Shown one piece after another: positions 33,779 through 42,247 of a stretch of DNA of 50,233 bases. A program made the position numbers and the translations under genes. The DNA is taken from assembly GCA_039930465.1 (NCBI GenBank), contig JBDTTU010000023.1, positions 1 to 50,233 of the forward strand. Reading direction: 5' to 3'. This stretch comes from LMDS01 sp039930465 (GTDB taxonomy: Bacteria; Pseudomonadota; Gammaproteobacteria; Burkholderiales; Burkholderiaceae_C). Each line of letters begins with the position of its first letter. The first letter of the stretch is position 1. Under the pieces are notes generated by a model. It ran no database searches and was not told the origin of the DNA. It saw nothing but the letters and a program-made list of their open reading frames with translations.

Positions 33779-34858
33779 TTAGGGCAAGGCAGCGCGCCGT
33801 TCGGCTTGGGGCAACGCCGAGATTCTTTTCACCTCGGCGTAGAAAGCATGGAAGTCGCGCCCCTCACGCCCGAACAGGCGCTCGAAATTCGGCACCAGCT
33901 GGTTGTACGCGGCGAGCACGCCGAACGACGCATTGTTGGCGCGCGCGAACCAGCCGTCATACCCTGAATACCCGCCCCAGCGTTCGGCCTTGATCTGCGC
34001 GTACTCGGCACGCAGGGCGGCCATCAGCGCAGTCTTGCCGGCGCGCTTTTCGGCGTCGCTGGCAGTGCCGGCATACAGCGCGTCGAGCAGCTCACGGTAG
34101 TGTGCGGTCAGCGCGCGGAAGTCTTGCCGGCGCGAATCGAAACGTTCGTAGTCTTCGCGGGCCTGCGCGCTCGCGTGCGTGCCCAGCCAGCGCGCGCCGC
34201 CGATGCGCTCGACGGCGGTGGCGAACGACTCGTTGAACACCGTGTCGCCCTTGGCATAGGCCACCTGGTGCGCCAGCTCGTGAAAGATGAGGCGCGCCAG
34301 CTCGCCTTCGGGGTAGTTGATGAAGGTGTTGAGCAACGGGTCGGCGAGCCAGTCGCCCGGCAGGGTACCGAGCGTGGAATAGGCCGGCACGCCGTAGACG
34401 CTGACCTCGAGCCCTTGCGCACGCAAGCCGGTGGCGAAGGCGTCGGCCTCGGCCCGGTCGAAGTAGCCGCGGTAGCCCACGCAGCCGACCACCGGAAAAC
34501 ACCAAGTCGAAAGCTTCAGGCTCAGCTCGGGCGCTGCCACCACGTTCCAGACTGCGGCGCTGCGCTTCAGATCGGCATAACGCCGGTAGCTGGCGTTGTC
34601 GGGCTCCTTCAGTTCAGCCACCGCGAAGTCGCGGATGCGCTGGCTCAAGGCCAGCTGCTCTTTCAACGTCGATGGCGTGGCTGCGTCGTTCAGCCACTCG
34701 GGCACCGGTTTGGCAGCGCGCACCAGCGCCAAGTGGCCACCGACCGACTGCGCGTAGTAGCCGACCGTGCTGCAGCCCGAGGTAAAGCACACGCTCGCCC
34801 CGGCCAGCAACAACACACCCCCGAACGACAGACCCGCCATCACCAGCCAGCGGTTCAC
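33779..34858 (-). CDS. Predicted zinc aminopeptidase (COG4324), membrane-anchored
   Basis: 359 residues. Begins with GTG at 34858 overlapping the oxidoreductase stop (GTGA). One hydrophobic N-terminal segment runs into CFTSGCSTVGYYAQS, so a lipoprotein-like or anchored N-terminus is likely. Metal motif HELAH in IFHELAHQVAYAKGD, with the downstream Glu in NESFATAVER. The final half is helical, with AERWGGYSGYDGWFARANNA. Probably acts in the periplasm; the natural substrate is unknown. Confidence 0.88.
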   Translation of the reverse strand: MNRWLVMAGLSFGGVLLLAGASVCFTSGCSTVGYYAQSVGGHLALVRAAKPVPEWLNDAATPSTLKEQLALSQRIRDFAVAELKEPDNASYRRYADLKRSAAVWNVVAAPELSLKLSTWCFPVVGCVGYRGYFDRAEADAFATGLRAQGLEVSVYGVPAYSTLGTLPGDWLADPLLNTFINYPEGELARLIFHELAHQVAYAKGDTVFNESFATAVERIGGARWLGTHASAQAREDYERFDSRRQDFRALTAHYRELLDALYAGTASDAEKRAGKTALMAALRAEYAQIKAERWGGYSGYDGWFARANNASFGVLAAYNQLVPNFERLFGREGRDFHAFYAEVKRISALPQAERRAALP

Positions 34859-36903
34859 GGCGCCGGCGCGCTCGCAGGGCTCACTTCGACCAGACAGTCG
34901 TAGAAGCTCGGCGCCCGGCCGATGTCGGTGAGCTGCTGGTGCGTGAGTTCGTTGACGTTGGTTCCGTCGGCGCCCAGCTTGCGCCACCACACGCCCAGAC
35001 CGTTGACCACACCCTGGCGCGCGCGCGGGCTGACCACGGCCTTGCACAGCGAGCTGCCACGGTCGTTGAAGACACGCACCATCTGGCCGTTCGTGATGCC
35101 ACGCGCCGCGGCATCGGCGGCATCGATCTCGAGGATTGGCTCGCCTTCGATGTCACGCAGGCTCTTCACGTTGACGAAGCTCGAGTTGAGGAAGTTGCGG
35201 GCCGGCGGCGAGATCATCGCGAGCGGGTAGCGGCGCGCCAGCTCGGGCGCACTCGCAGCCGACTCGTAATTCGGCAGGTGGTCGGGCACACCGTAGCCAG
35301 CCGAGTCGATCAGGCACTTGCCGCTCGCGCTCGGGAAACCGCCGTGCGCGAAAGGTGCGTCGGGCAGCGGCAACTTGGCCCAGCCTTGCGCCCGCAGCGC
35401 ATCGAAATCCACCTGCTCGTTGAACGCCGTGCGCGCCAGCGTTTCGTCGCTGTCGGCGAAACACGGTTCGCTGAAGCCCATGCGTGCCGCCAGCTCGCGA
35501 AAGATCTGTGTGTTGGCCTTGGCCTCGCCCAGCGGCGCGACCGCCGCTTCGTTGAACATCACATAGGTGTGGCCGTAGCTCGTGTGCACGTCGAGGTGTT
35601 CGAGCTGAGTGGTGGCCGGCAAGACGTAGTCGGCGTGATCGGCGGTGTCGGTCATGAAGTGTTCGAGCACGACCGTGAACAGGTCTTCGCGGGCGAAGCC
35701 GCGCACGACCTTGGCCGACTCGGGCGCCACCGCCACCGGGTTGCTGTTGTAGACGAGCAGCGCTTCGATCTTCGGGCCGAACTCTTTCGAGGCCGACCGC
35801 AGCAGGTCGTTGCCGATCGTGCTCATGTTGATCGTGCGAGGGCGGCGACCCATCAGCAGGTCGGGGCGCTGCAAAGCGGCGTCGTTGCGCACGCCTTTGA
35901 ACCAGCCGGAGGCCGACAGCAGCAGCCCGCCGCCGCGCTCGCGCCAGGCGCCCACGAGACTGGGCAGGATCGCGATCAGCCGCGCCGCGTTGCCACCACC
36001 GCGCACACGCTGCATGCCGTAGTTCAGGCGAATGGCGGCCGGCTTGGTCTGGCCATAGTCGCGCGCCAGGCCACGCACTTCGTCAGCGCTGATGCCGCAG
36101 ACCTGCGCGGCGCGCTCGGGTGGCCATTGCAGCGCACGCTCGCGCAGCGCCGGCCAGCCTTCGGTGTGCTGCGCGATGTAGTCTTGGTCCAGCCAGTCGT
36201 TGTTGATCAGCTCGTGCATCAGGCCGAGCGCCAGCGCGCCGTCGGTACCGGGCAGCAGGGCGATGTGCTGATGGCACTTGTCGGCGGTTTCGGTCTTGCG
36301 CGGGTCGATGCAGACCAGCTTCGCGCCGTGGCGCTTGGCGGCCTGCGCGAAGGTCCAGAAGTGCAGGTTCGAGGCGATCGAGTTGCTGCCCCAGATCAGG
36401 ATCAGTCGGCTTTCGGCGTAGTGCTCGAGGTGCATGCCGACCTTGCCGCCGTAGGTGGCGGTGAGCGCTTCGCCACCGGCGCTGGAGCAGATCGTGCGGT
36501 CGAGCAAGGACGCGCCGAGCTTGTTGAAAAAGCGCGCCGCCATGCTCTCGCTTTGCACCAGCCCCATCGTGCCGGCGTAGCTGTACGGGACGATGGCTTG
36601 CGGGTCACGCGCGGCGATCGCGCCGAGTCGCCGCGCAATGTCGGCCAGCGCTTCGCCCCAGCCCACACGCTCGAAGCGGCCCAGCCCCTTCGGCCCGACG
36701 CGCCGCATCGGAAACAACACCCGCTCGGGGTGGTAGGTGCGCTCGGGGTAACGCGAAACCTTGGTGCACAAAGCACCATGCGTGGGCGGATGGTCGGGGT
36801 CGCCTTGCACCTTGATCGCACGGCCGTCCTGCACGGTGACGCGCAGCGCGCAGGTGTCGGGGCAATCGTGAGGGCAGGCGCCACGTGTGATGACTGTGCT
36901 CAT
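34855..36903 (-). CDS. Molybdopterin oxidoreductase (DMSO reductase superfamily)
   Basis: 682-residue Mo/W-bisPGD enzyme. Four Cys for a [4Fe-4S] cluster are in CPHDCPDTC and HGALCTKV; family segments AYGKVGM-like GGKVGMHLEHYAES, LIWGSNSIASN, NPVAVAPES and the C-terminal dinucleotide-binding domain follow. ATG at 36903 chosen (the cluster motif begins at residue 10). No Tat signal, so cytoplasmic. No redox partner subunit is adjacent and the aminopeptidase gene overlaps its stop, so the substrate is unknown; formate dehydrogenase-like labels would be guesswork. Confidence 0.9.
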   Translation of the reverse strand: MSTVITRGACPHDCPDTCALRVTVQDGRAIKVQGDPDHPPTHGALCTKVSRYPERTYHPERVLFPMRRVGPKGLGRFERVGWGEALADIARRLGAIAARDPQAIVPYSYAGTMGLVQSESMAARFFNKLGASLLDRTICSSAGGEALTATYGGKVGMHLEHYAESRLILIWGSNSIASNLHFWTFAQAAKRHGAKLVCIDPRKTETADKCHQHIALLPGTDGALALGLMHELINNDWLDQDYIAQHTEGWPALRERALQWPPERAAQVCGISADEVRGLARDYGQTKPAAIRLNYGMQRVRGGGNAARLIAILPSLVGAWRERGGGLLLSASGWFKGVRNDAALQRPDLLMGRRPRTINMSTIGNDLLRSASKEFGPKIEALLVYNSNPVAVAPESAKVVRGFAREDLFTVVLEHFMTDTADHADYVLPATTQLEHLDVHTSYGHTYVMFNEAAVAPLGEAKANTQIFRELAARMGFSEPCFADSDETLARTAFNEQVDFDALRAQGWAKLPLPDAPFAHGGFPSASGKCLIDSAGYGVPDHLPNYESAASAPELARRYPLAMISPPARNFLNSSFVNVKSLRDIEGEPILEIDAADAAARGITNGQMVRVFNDRGSSLCKAVVSPRARQGVVNGLGVWWRKLGADGTNVNELTHQQLTDIGRAPSFYDCLVEVSPASAPAP

Positions 36904-37090
36904 GGGTGAACTATTGCACAGCCCTGGCGATTGCATCGCACGCGCGGCCTGCGCCGGGCGCATCGGCGCGAACCCTGACCGTTATCCTGCCCACGGGTCG
37001 GAAAAGTGGTTCAAGAGATCACGGGCCAAAGTGCCCTTAAGGGGTGCGTCAATGCACCCGAATCGACCTGCAACCTCGTTGGAACATTCC

Positions 37091-38215
37091 ATGAATCGTC
37101 GCGACATCATCAAACGCTTTGGCGCTTCGAGCGCTGTGCTGGCCTTGCCCGCACTGGCTCAGAACAACCGCATCGTGCTCGGCCAGTCGGCCGCGTTCAG
37201 CGGCCCGGCGGCACAGCTCGGCATCCAGATGAACATGGGCGCGCGCATCGCTTTCAACGTCGTCAATGCCGCCGGCGGCGTGAACGGCGCCAACATCGAG
37301 CTGCGCACGCTCGACGACGGCTACGAGCCCGACCGCTGCAAGGCCAACACCGAGAAGTTCATCAAGGACGACGTGTTCGGCCTTTTCGGCTACGTCGGCA
37401 CGCCTACTTGCCTGGCCGCGCTGCCGCTGGTGGTCGACGCGAAAATCCCGTTCTTCGGCCCGTTCACGGGTGCCGAAGCGCTGCGCGATCCCTTGCACAA
37501 ATCAGTGTTCCACCTGCGCGCTTCGTACTATGACGAGACCGGCCTGATCGTCAAGCAGCTCACGTCGCTGGGCCTGAAGAAGATCGCCGTCTTCTATCAG
37601 AACGACGCTTACGGCAAGGCCGGCCTCGAAGGCGTGAAGCGGGCGCTGAAAGCGCTGGGCCTCGAGCCGGTCGCGCTCGGCACGGTCGAGCGCAATACGG
37701 TCAACGTGGCGCAGGCGGTGAAGAGCATCACAGCCAGCACGCCCGACGCGGTGGTGCAGATCAGCGCCTACAAGTCGTGCGCGGCATTCATCCGCGAAGC
37801 GCGCAAGGCCGGCTATGGCGGCACCTTCTTCAACGTGTCGTTCGTCGGCACTCAGGCGCTGGCCGACGAGCTCGGCAAGGAAGGCCGCGGCATCATGGTC
37901 AGCCAGGTGATGCCGTTCCCGTTCTCGACCACGACCGCGATCTCGCGCGAGTACCTCGACGCGGTGCGCAAGGCCGGCGGCGACGCGATGCCGAACTATT
38001 CGAGCATGGAAGGTTATCTCGCGGCCAAGGTGTTCGCCGAAGGGCTGAAGCGCGCCGGGCGCAACCCTTCGCGCGACGCGCTGATCAACGGGCTGGAGTC
38101 GATCCAGAACGCGAACTTCGGCGGCTTCAGCGTGAACTTCGGGCCGAAGGAACACGTGGCCTCGCGCTACGTTGATCTGTCGATGATCACCGAAGACGGC
38201 AAGGTCAGGCACTGA
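37091..38215 (+). CDS. LivK-type ABC transporter substrate-binding protein (orphan)
   Basis: 374-residue periplasmic binding protein of the branched-chain amino acid family. MNRRDIIKRFGASSAVLALPALA is a short signal with an Arg pair and an A-x-A site near 23. IVLGQSAAFSGPAAQLG, GYVGTPTCLAALP and AVFYQNDAYGKAG are typical. Burkholderiales carry dozens of such orphans without permease genes; none is adjacent here, so the ligand is unknown. ATG 37091 chosen; an upstream in-frame extension precedes the signal peptide and is unlikely to be used. Confidence 0.9.
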   Translation: MNRRDIIKRFGASSAVLALPALAQNNRIVLGQSAAFSGPAAQLGIQMNMGARIAFNVVNAAGGVNGANIELRTLDDGYEPDRCKANTEKFIKDDVFGLFGYVGTPTCLAALPLVVDAKIPFFGPFTGAEALRDPLHKSVFHLRASYYDETGLIVKQLTSLGLKKIAVFYQNDAYGKAGLEGVKRALKALGLEPVALGTVERNTVNVAQAVKSITASTPDAVVQISAYKSCAAFIREARKAGYGGTFFNVSFVGTQALADELGKEGRGIMVSQVMPFPFSTTTAISREYLDAVRKAGGDAMPNYSSMEGYLAAKVFAEGLKRAGRNPSRDALINGLESIQNANFGGFSVNFGPKEHVASRYVDLSMITEDGKVRH

Positions 38216-38245
38216 GGATCCCAGGTAGGCTCCCGGGCCTGGAGC

Positions 38246-38272
38246 GGCCCGCTCGCGTCACGCGAGCAGGCC
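38246..38272. terminator. Stem-loop between convergent genes
   Basis: GCTCGCG (38251-38257), loop TCA, CGCGAGC (38261-38267), extended after one C/A mismatch by GGCC/GGCC. Very stable and 30 bases after the LivK-like stop, but no T-run on either strand, so it may be a transcript end stabiliser rather than an intrinsic terminator. Confidence 0.45.
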
Positions 38273-38283
38273 GGCTTCCCGGT

Positions 38284-38493
38284 TCACGAGCGCACGCGTG
38301 CGCTCTTGGGCTCGGTGCTGCGACGCGCGACCTTGGTGCCATCTTCGCCGACCGAGCTGCCGACCACGAAGGCATGCGGTTGGCTCCATTCACTGGAAGC
38401 CTTGCCGAAGACGAGGTCGGTGGTGCGAACACGGCCTTCGGTGAGTTGCACATAGCCCTGCGGCAGATTGGGGTGGCTGGTGGTCAAGGTCAT
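38284..38493 (-). CDS. Small hypothetical protein
   Basis: 69 residues (MTLTTSHPNLPQGYVQLTEG...), soluble and ending in a basic stretch (ARRSTEPKSARVRS). Codon third positions are strongly G/C as in neighbouring genes, and the reading is free of rare-codon clusters, which supports real coding. No good ribosome site before the ATG at 38493 and no family recognised. Convergent with the LivK-like gene and 79 bases downstream of the pilin gene on the same strand. Confidence 0.55.
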   Translation of the reverse strand: MTLTTSHPNLPQGYVQLTEGRVRTTDLVFGKASSEWSQPHAFVVGSSVGEDGTKVARRSTEPKSARVRS

Positions 38494-38572
38494 TGGTGAT
38501 TTCGCGTTTGAGGGAGCGTGATTGTCTCCTACATCGGCACACGGGCTTTCGCGCTGCGCGCAACACTCCGGA

Positions 38573-39064
38573 TCACTTCTTTTTCGCAAGGCAATTGAGC
38601 GGCAGGAACTTGTCGGGCACGCTGGTCCGGTCGGTGCCTTTTGCTGTCATTTTTTCGACCGCTTCGGCGTGGCCGCAGACCCAGGCCAGCGGCACGATGG
38701 GCGCGTCTTCCACGACCGAAGGGCGCAGCGTGAGCAGCCTGCCCTTGATCGCCGTGTTGGCGCGGTTGCCGAAGGTCACGTGGATAGCGCCGGCCTCGAC
38801 GCTGACCGAGCTCACCAGGTTGCCGACGATCTTCTCCGCGGCTGGCAGAGCCGCGCCAGCGTTGTCGGCCGGCAGCGTGTGCGTGAGAGCCCACATGGCA
38901 GCGACCGGCGCCTTGGCGATGTCGGCGATCTTCATCGCCTCGACGATCTGATCGCGCACCAATTTGCCCTGGATGCTCGGCACCGCGATCGTCGCCAGGA
39001 TCGCGACGACCGCCAACACCATGATCAACTCGACGAGGGTAAAGCCGTGGCGGATTTTTTTCAT
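38573..39064 (-). CDS. Type IV pilin / pseudopilin, orphan
   Basis: 163-residue prepilin. Leader MKKIRHG, cleaved by prepilin peptidase before Phe8; FTLVELIMVLAVVAILATIAVPS has the conserved Glu5 of the mature protein and the hydrophobic helix. Two Cys near the C-terminus (WVCGHAEAV and LPLNCLAKKK) fit the disulfide-bounded D-region of type IVa pilins. The open frame extends far upstream on this strand but that is antisense to the M20 gene. No assembly genes are nearby. Confidence 0.92.
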   Translation of the reverse strand: MKKIRHGFTLVELIMVLAVVAILATIAVPSIQGKLVRDQIVEAMKIADIAKAPVAAMWALTHTLPADNAGAALPAAEKIVGNLVSSVSVEAGAIHVTFGNRANTAIKGRLLTLRPSVVEDAPIVPLAWVCGHAEAVEKMTAKGTDRTSVPDKFLPLNCLAKKK

Positions 39065-39190
39065 TCGGAACGTTCTTCGTGACCGCCCATTTTGCGGCAG
39101 GAATACTGCAAGCCCGCAGCACCCGTGTGGCGGGCGGCCGACGGGTAAACTGATTTCGACATTGCACGCCCACGTACAAGGAAGCTCGCC

Positions 39191-40384
39191 ATGCGTTTGA
39201 TCGAATCCATCCTCGCCGACGCAGCCGCCATCGCGGTGGTGCGACGCGACATCCACGCCCACCCCGAGCTGTGCTTCGAGGAGAAACGCACTTCCGATGT
39301 GATCGCCAAACAGCTCACCGACTGGGGCATTCCGATCCACCGCGGCCTGGGCACGACCGGCGTGGTCGCCATCCTCAAGAACGGCACCAGCGATCGCGCC
39401 GTGGGCCTGCGCGCCGACATCGACGCGCTGCCGATGTCCGAGCACAACACCTTTGCGCACGCCAGCAAACACCCCGGCAAGATGCACTCGTGTGGCCACG
39501 ACGGCCACACCGCGATGCTGCTGGCCGCCGCCAAGCACCTGAGCAAGCACCGCAACTACGATGGCACCGTGTACCTCGTGTTCCAGCCCGCCGAAGAAGG
39601 CGGCGGCGGCGCGCGCGAGATGATCAAAGACGGCCTGTTCGAGAAGTTCCCTATGGAAGCGATGTTCGGCGCGCACAACTGGCCGGGCATGGCGGTGGGC
39701 CAGTTCGCGCTGAAAAGCGGGCCGTGTTTTGCGAGCAGCAACGAATTCAGAATAGTGATCCGTGGCAAGGGCTCGCACGCCGCGATGCCGCACCTGGGTG
39801 TCGACCCGGTGCCGGTGGCCTGCCAGCTGGTGCAGGCCTTCCAGACCATCATCAGCCGCAACAAGCGGCCGATCGACGCCGGCGTGATCTCGGTGACGAT
39901 GATCCACACCGGCGAGGCCACCAACGTGGTGCCCGACAGCTGCGAGATCCAGGGCACGGTGCGCACCTTCACGCTCGAAGTGCTCGACCTGATCGAGCGC
40001 CGCATGAAAGAAATCAGCGAGCACACCTGCGCCGCCTTCGACACCACTTGCGAGTTCGAGTTCTCGCGCAACTACCCACCCACGATCAACCACCCGGCCG
40101 AGACCGAGTTCGTGCGTGGCGTGATGCAGGACCTGGTCGGTGCAGGCAACGTGCAGGAGTTCGAACCGACCATGGGCGCCGAAGACTTCAGCTACTTCCT
40201 GCTCGAGAAGCCGGGTTGTTATTTCCTGATCGGCAACGGCGACGGCAGCCACCGCGTCGGCGGCCACGGCCTGGGCCCGTGCATGCTGCACAACCCGAGC
40301 TACGACTTCAACGACGAGCTGATTCCGCTGGGCGCCACGTTGTGGGTCAACATGGCCGAGCAGTGGCTCGCGAAGGCTCGCTGA
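39191..40384 (+). CDS. M20-family amidohydrolase (hippurate hydrolase-like)
   Basis: 397-residue di-metal hydrolase that removes acyl or similar groups from N-acyl amino acids. Metal and catalytic residues: MHSCGHDGHTAML (Cys, His, Asp), QPAEEGGGGA (catalytic Glu), GAHNWPG and the late HNPSYDFND. SD AAGGAAG before the ATG. Cytoplasmic, no signal. A second metallohydrolase gene starts 4 bases after its stop, suggesting joint use on peptides or amide conjugates. Confidence 0.94.
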   Translation: MRLIESILADAAAIAVVRRDIHAHPELCFEEKRTSDVIAKQLTDWGIPIHRGLGTTGVVAILKNGTSDRAVGLRADIDALPMSEHNTFAHASKHPGKMHSCGHDGHTAMLLAAAKHLSKHRNYDGTVYLVFQPAEEGGGGAREMIKDGLFEKFPMEAMFGAHNWPGMAVGQFALKSGPCFASSNEFRIVIRGKGSHAAMPHLGVDPVPVACQLVQAFQTIISRNKRPIDAGVISVTMIHTGEATNVVPDSCEIQGTVRTFTLEVLDLIERRMKEISEHTCAAFDTTCEFEFSRNYPPTINHPAETEFVRGVMQDLVGAGNVQEFEPTMGAEDFSYFLLEKPGCYFLIGNGDGSHRVGGHGLGPCMLHNPSYDFNDELIPLGATLWVNMAEQWLAKAR

Positions 40385-40388
40385 AGCC

Positions 40389-41483
40389 ATGGCCACGCAG
40401 AACCTGATCGCGAACTTTTCGCAGAGCTACGCCGAAGCGCGTAGCAAGTTCCTGGCCGCGACCGAAGCTGCCGGCCTCGACGTGCAAAGCCACTCGCACC
40501 CGATGCTCGGCCGCGACGGCGAGCCGCTGGCGATGGACGTGGTGCGCGACGGCCCACTTGAGGCGAGCAAGGTGCTGATCGTCAGCAGCGCCTGCCACGG
40601 CGTCGAAGGCTATTGCGGCTCGGGTGTGCAGACCACGCTGCTCGGCGACGCGGCGTGGCGGCGCGCCGCGTTTGAGGCCGGTGTGGCCGTGGTCTACATC
40701 CACGCGCTCAACCCCTACGGCTTTTCGTGGTGGCGCCGGGTCACCCACGAGAACGTCGACCTGAACCGCAACTTCCAAGACTTCAGCCAGCCGCTGCCGG
40801 TCAACCAAGGCTACGAAGAACTCGCCGCGGTGCTGGTGCCGCCGACCTGGCCGCCCTCGGACGAGGCCAACACCATCGTGCAGCGCTTCATCACTGAACG
40901 TGGCCTGCCAGCGTTCCAGGAAGCGATTTCGGGCGGGCAGCACAGCCACCCTGAAGGCCTGTTCTATGGCGGGCGCAACCCGACCTGGAGCCAGGTCACG
41001 CTGCGCCATGTGCTGCAGGAACATGGCACACGCTGCGCGAAGCTCGGCTGGATCGACCTGCACACGGGCCTCGGGCCGAACGGTGTCGGCGAGCGCATCT
41101 TCGCCTGCCGCGACGACGCCGAAGCGCTGGCACGCGCCAAGGCCTGGTGGGGCGACAAGATCACGAGCATCTACGACGGCAGTTCGTCTTCGGCACCGCT
41201 GACCGGGCTGATGTGGATGTCGGCCTACCAGGAATGCCCGCAGGCCGAGTACACCGGCATGGCGCTCGAATACGGCACCGTGCCGGTGATGGACGTGATG
41301 AACTCGCTGCGCGCCGACCAGTGGCTCGAGATGCATCCGCAAGCGCCTGAAGCGCAACGCGTGCTGATCAAGCAGCAGGTGCGCGACGCGTTCTACACCG
41401 ACACCGATACGTGGAAACAGCGCATCGTCGAGCAGGCGCTCGACGCGGCGCATGCCGCGCTGCGGGGCTTGGCGGCGCGTTGA
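40389..41483 (+). CDS. M14-like metallopeptidase, DUF2817 family
   Basis: 364 residues. The zinc ligands of the carboxypeptidase A-like fold are recognisable: SACHGVEGYCGS (His and Glu), then VDLNRNF (Arg/Asn substrate contact) and WIDLHTGLGPNG (third ligand His), with ALEYGTVP near the likely catalytic Glu. No signal peptide. Coupled to the M20 gene. DUF2817 members are poorly studied; carboxypeptidase or deacylase activity is an inference from the fold. Confidence 0.88.
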   Translation: MATQNLIANFSQSYAEARSKFLAATEAAGLDVQSHSHPMLGRDGEPLAMDVVRDGPLEASKVLIVSSACHGVEGYCGSGVQTTLLGDAAWRRAAFEAGVAVVYIHALNPYGFSWWRRVTHENVDLNRNFQDFSQPLPVNQGYEELAAVLVPPTWPPSDEANTIVQRFITERGLPAFQEAISGGQHSHPEGLFYGGRNPTWSQVTLRHVLQEHGTRCAKLGWIDLHTGLGPNGVGERIFACRDDAEALARAKAWWGDKITSIYDGSSSSAPLTGLMWMSAYQECPQAEYTGMALEYGTVPVMDVMNSLRADQWLEMHPQAPEAQRVLIKQQVRDAFYTDTDTWKQRIVEQALDAAHAALRGLAAR

Positions 41484-41500
41484 AACGGTAAGAAGCGCCC

Positions 41501-42127
41501 TCAGGCAGCGGCGGGCAGCAAACCCCGACTCACCAGTTCACGTTGGCACTGCGCCGGGTCGTGAAAGTGCAGCGCTTGCCAGCCGACCACCCGCGCGGCT
41601 TCGACGTTGTGGGCCACGTCGTCGATGAACAAGGTGTGCCTGGCTTCGATGCCGAAAACTTCCAGCGCGTGGGCGTAGATCGCCGGTTCGGGCTTGATGA
41701 GTCGCACCTGCGACGAATACACGCCGCCGCGGAACAGGCTCAGAAATTCGTGGCTCGCTTCCAGGCGGCGCGCGTAGGGCGCGGGCATGTTCGACAGGAA
41801 AAACAGCGCAGAGCCCGCCGCATGCAGGCGCCGCAGCAACGCCACCATGCCCGGCACCGGCTGGAGCTCGAGCGCCACGCCGTCGATCAGCTCACGCACC
41901 ACGGGCAGCGCCAACCCGGTGCGCTGCGCGATCGCCTCTGCCAGCGCCCCGGGCTCGAGGGTGCCGCGGTCAAATTCAGCCCAGTCGCCGCCGTAACCCT
42001 GAAAGAACTCGTCGACCAGTGCCTGCAGCGCCGCAGGCGAGGTGGCGCGCTCGGGCACGAGCCGGGCCATGAATTCGATCGGCTGCCATTGAAACAGCAC
42101 CCCACCGAAGTCGAAGACGACGTTCAT
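41501..42127 (-). CDS. HAD-superfamily hydrolase
   Basis: 208-residue HAD subfamily IA phosphatase-like protein. Motif I VVFDFGGVLFQW is unusual in that the second Asp of DxD is Gly (DFG), as in the YihX/epoxide-hydrolase N-terminal group. Motif II LSNMP, motif III Lys in RLIKPEPAIY, motif IV FIDDVAHNVEAA. Start at ATG 42127. YihX-like members hydrolyse small sugar phosphates, which would suit the pgi-tal neighbourhood, but the substrate is not shown. Lies 120 bases after pgi on the same strand. Confidence 0.9.
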   Translation of the reverse strand: MNVVFDFGGVLFQWQPIEFMARLVPERATSPAALQALVDEFFQGYGGDWAEFDRGTLEPGALAEAIAQRTGLALPVVRELIDGVALELQPVPGMVALLRRLHAAGSALFFLSNMPAPYARRLEASHEFLSLFRGGVYSSQVRLIKPEPAIYAHALEVFGIEARHTLFIDDVAHNVEAARVVGWQALHFHDPAQCQRELVSRGLLPAAA

Positions 42128-42129
42128 GC

Positions 42130-42245
42130 GCGTCGCCCTGAGCCTTGGCACGATCGCGCCCGACTTCGCAGACGCGCAGCGGCGTGCCGGCTGCAACGAA
42201 GGGTTGGTCGATCCAGTTCGCATCGCTGATCCAGCCTTCGCTGGC
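42130..42245 (-). other. Coding-like remnant between pgi and the HAD gene
   Basis: In one minus-strand frame this gap reads SEGWISDANWIDQPF followed by VAAGTPLRVCEVGRD with no stop and no start codon. The pattern resembles the end of an OB-fold (NfeD-type) domain, but it is only ~40 residues and runs out of frame into the HAD gene. It could be a degraded gene fragment or chance. Confidence 0.25.
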
Positions 42246-42247
42246 CG

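Noticed and set aside
37023..37059. Two short stem-loops with six-base loops before the LivK-like gene, considered as a second ANTAR target
   Set aside because: The loops (CAAAGT and GTCAAT) lack the A1 and G4 positions, the stems are 4 and 6 bp, and no terminator follows.
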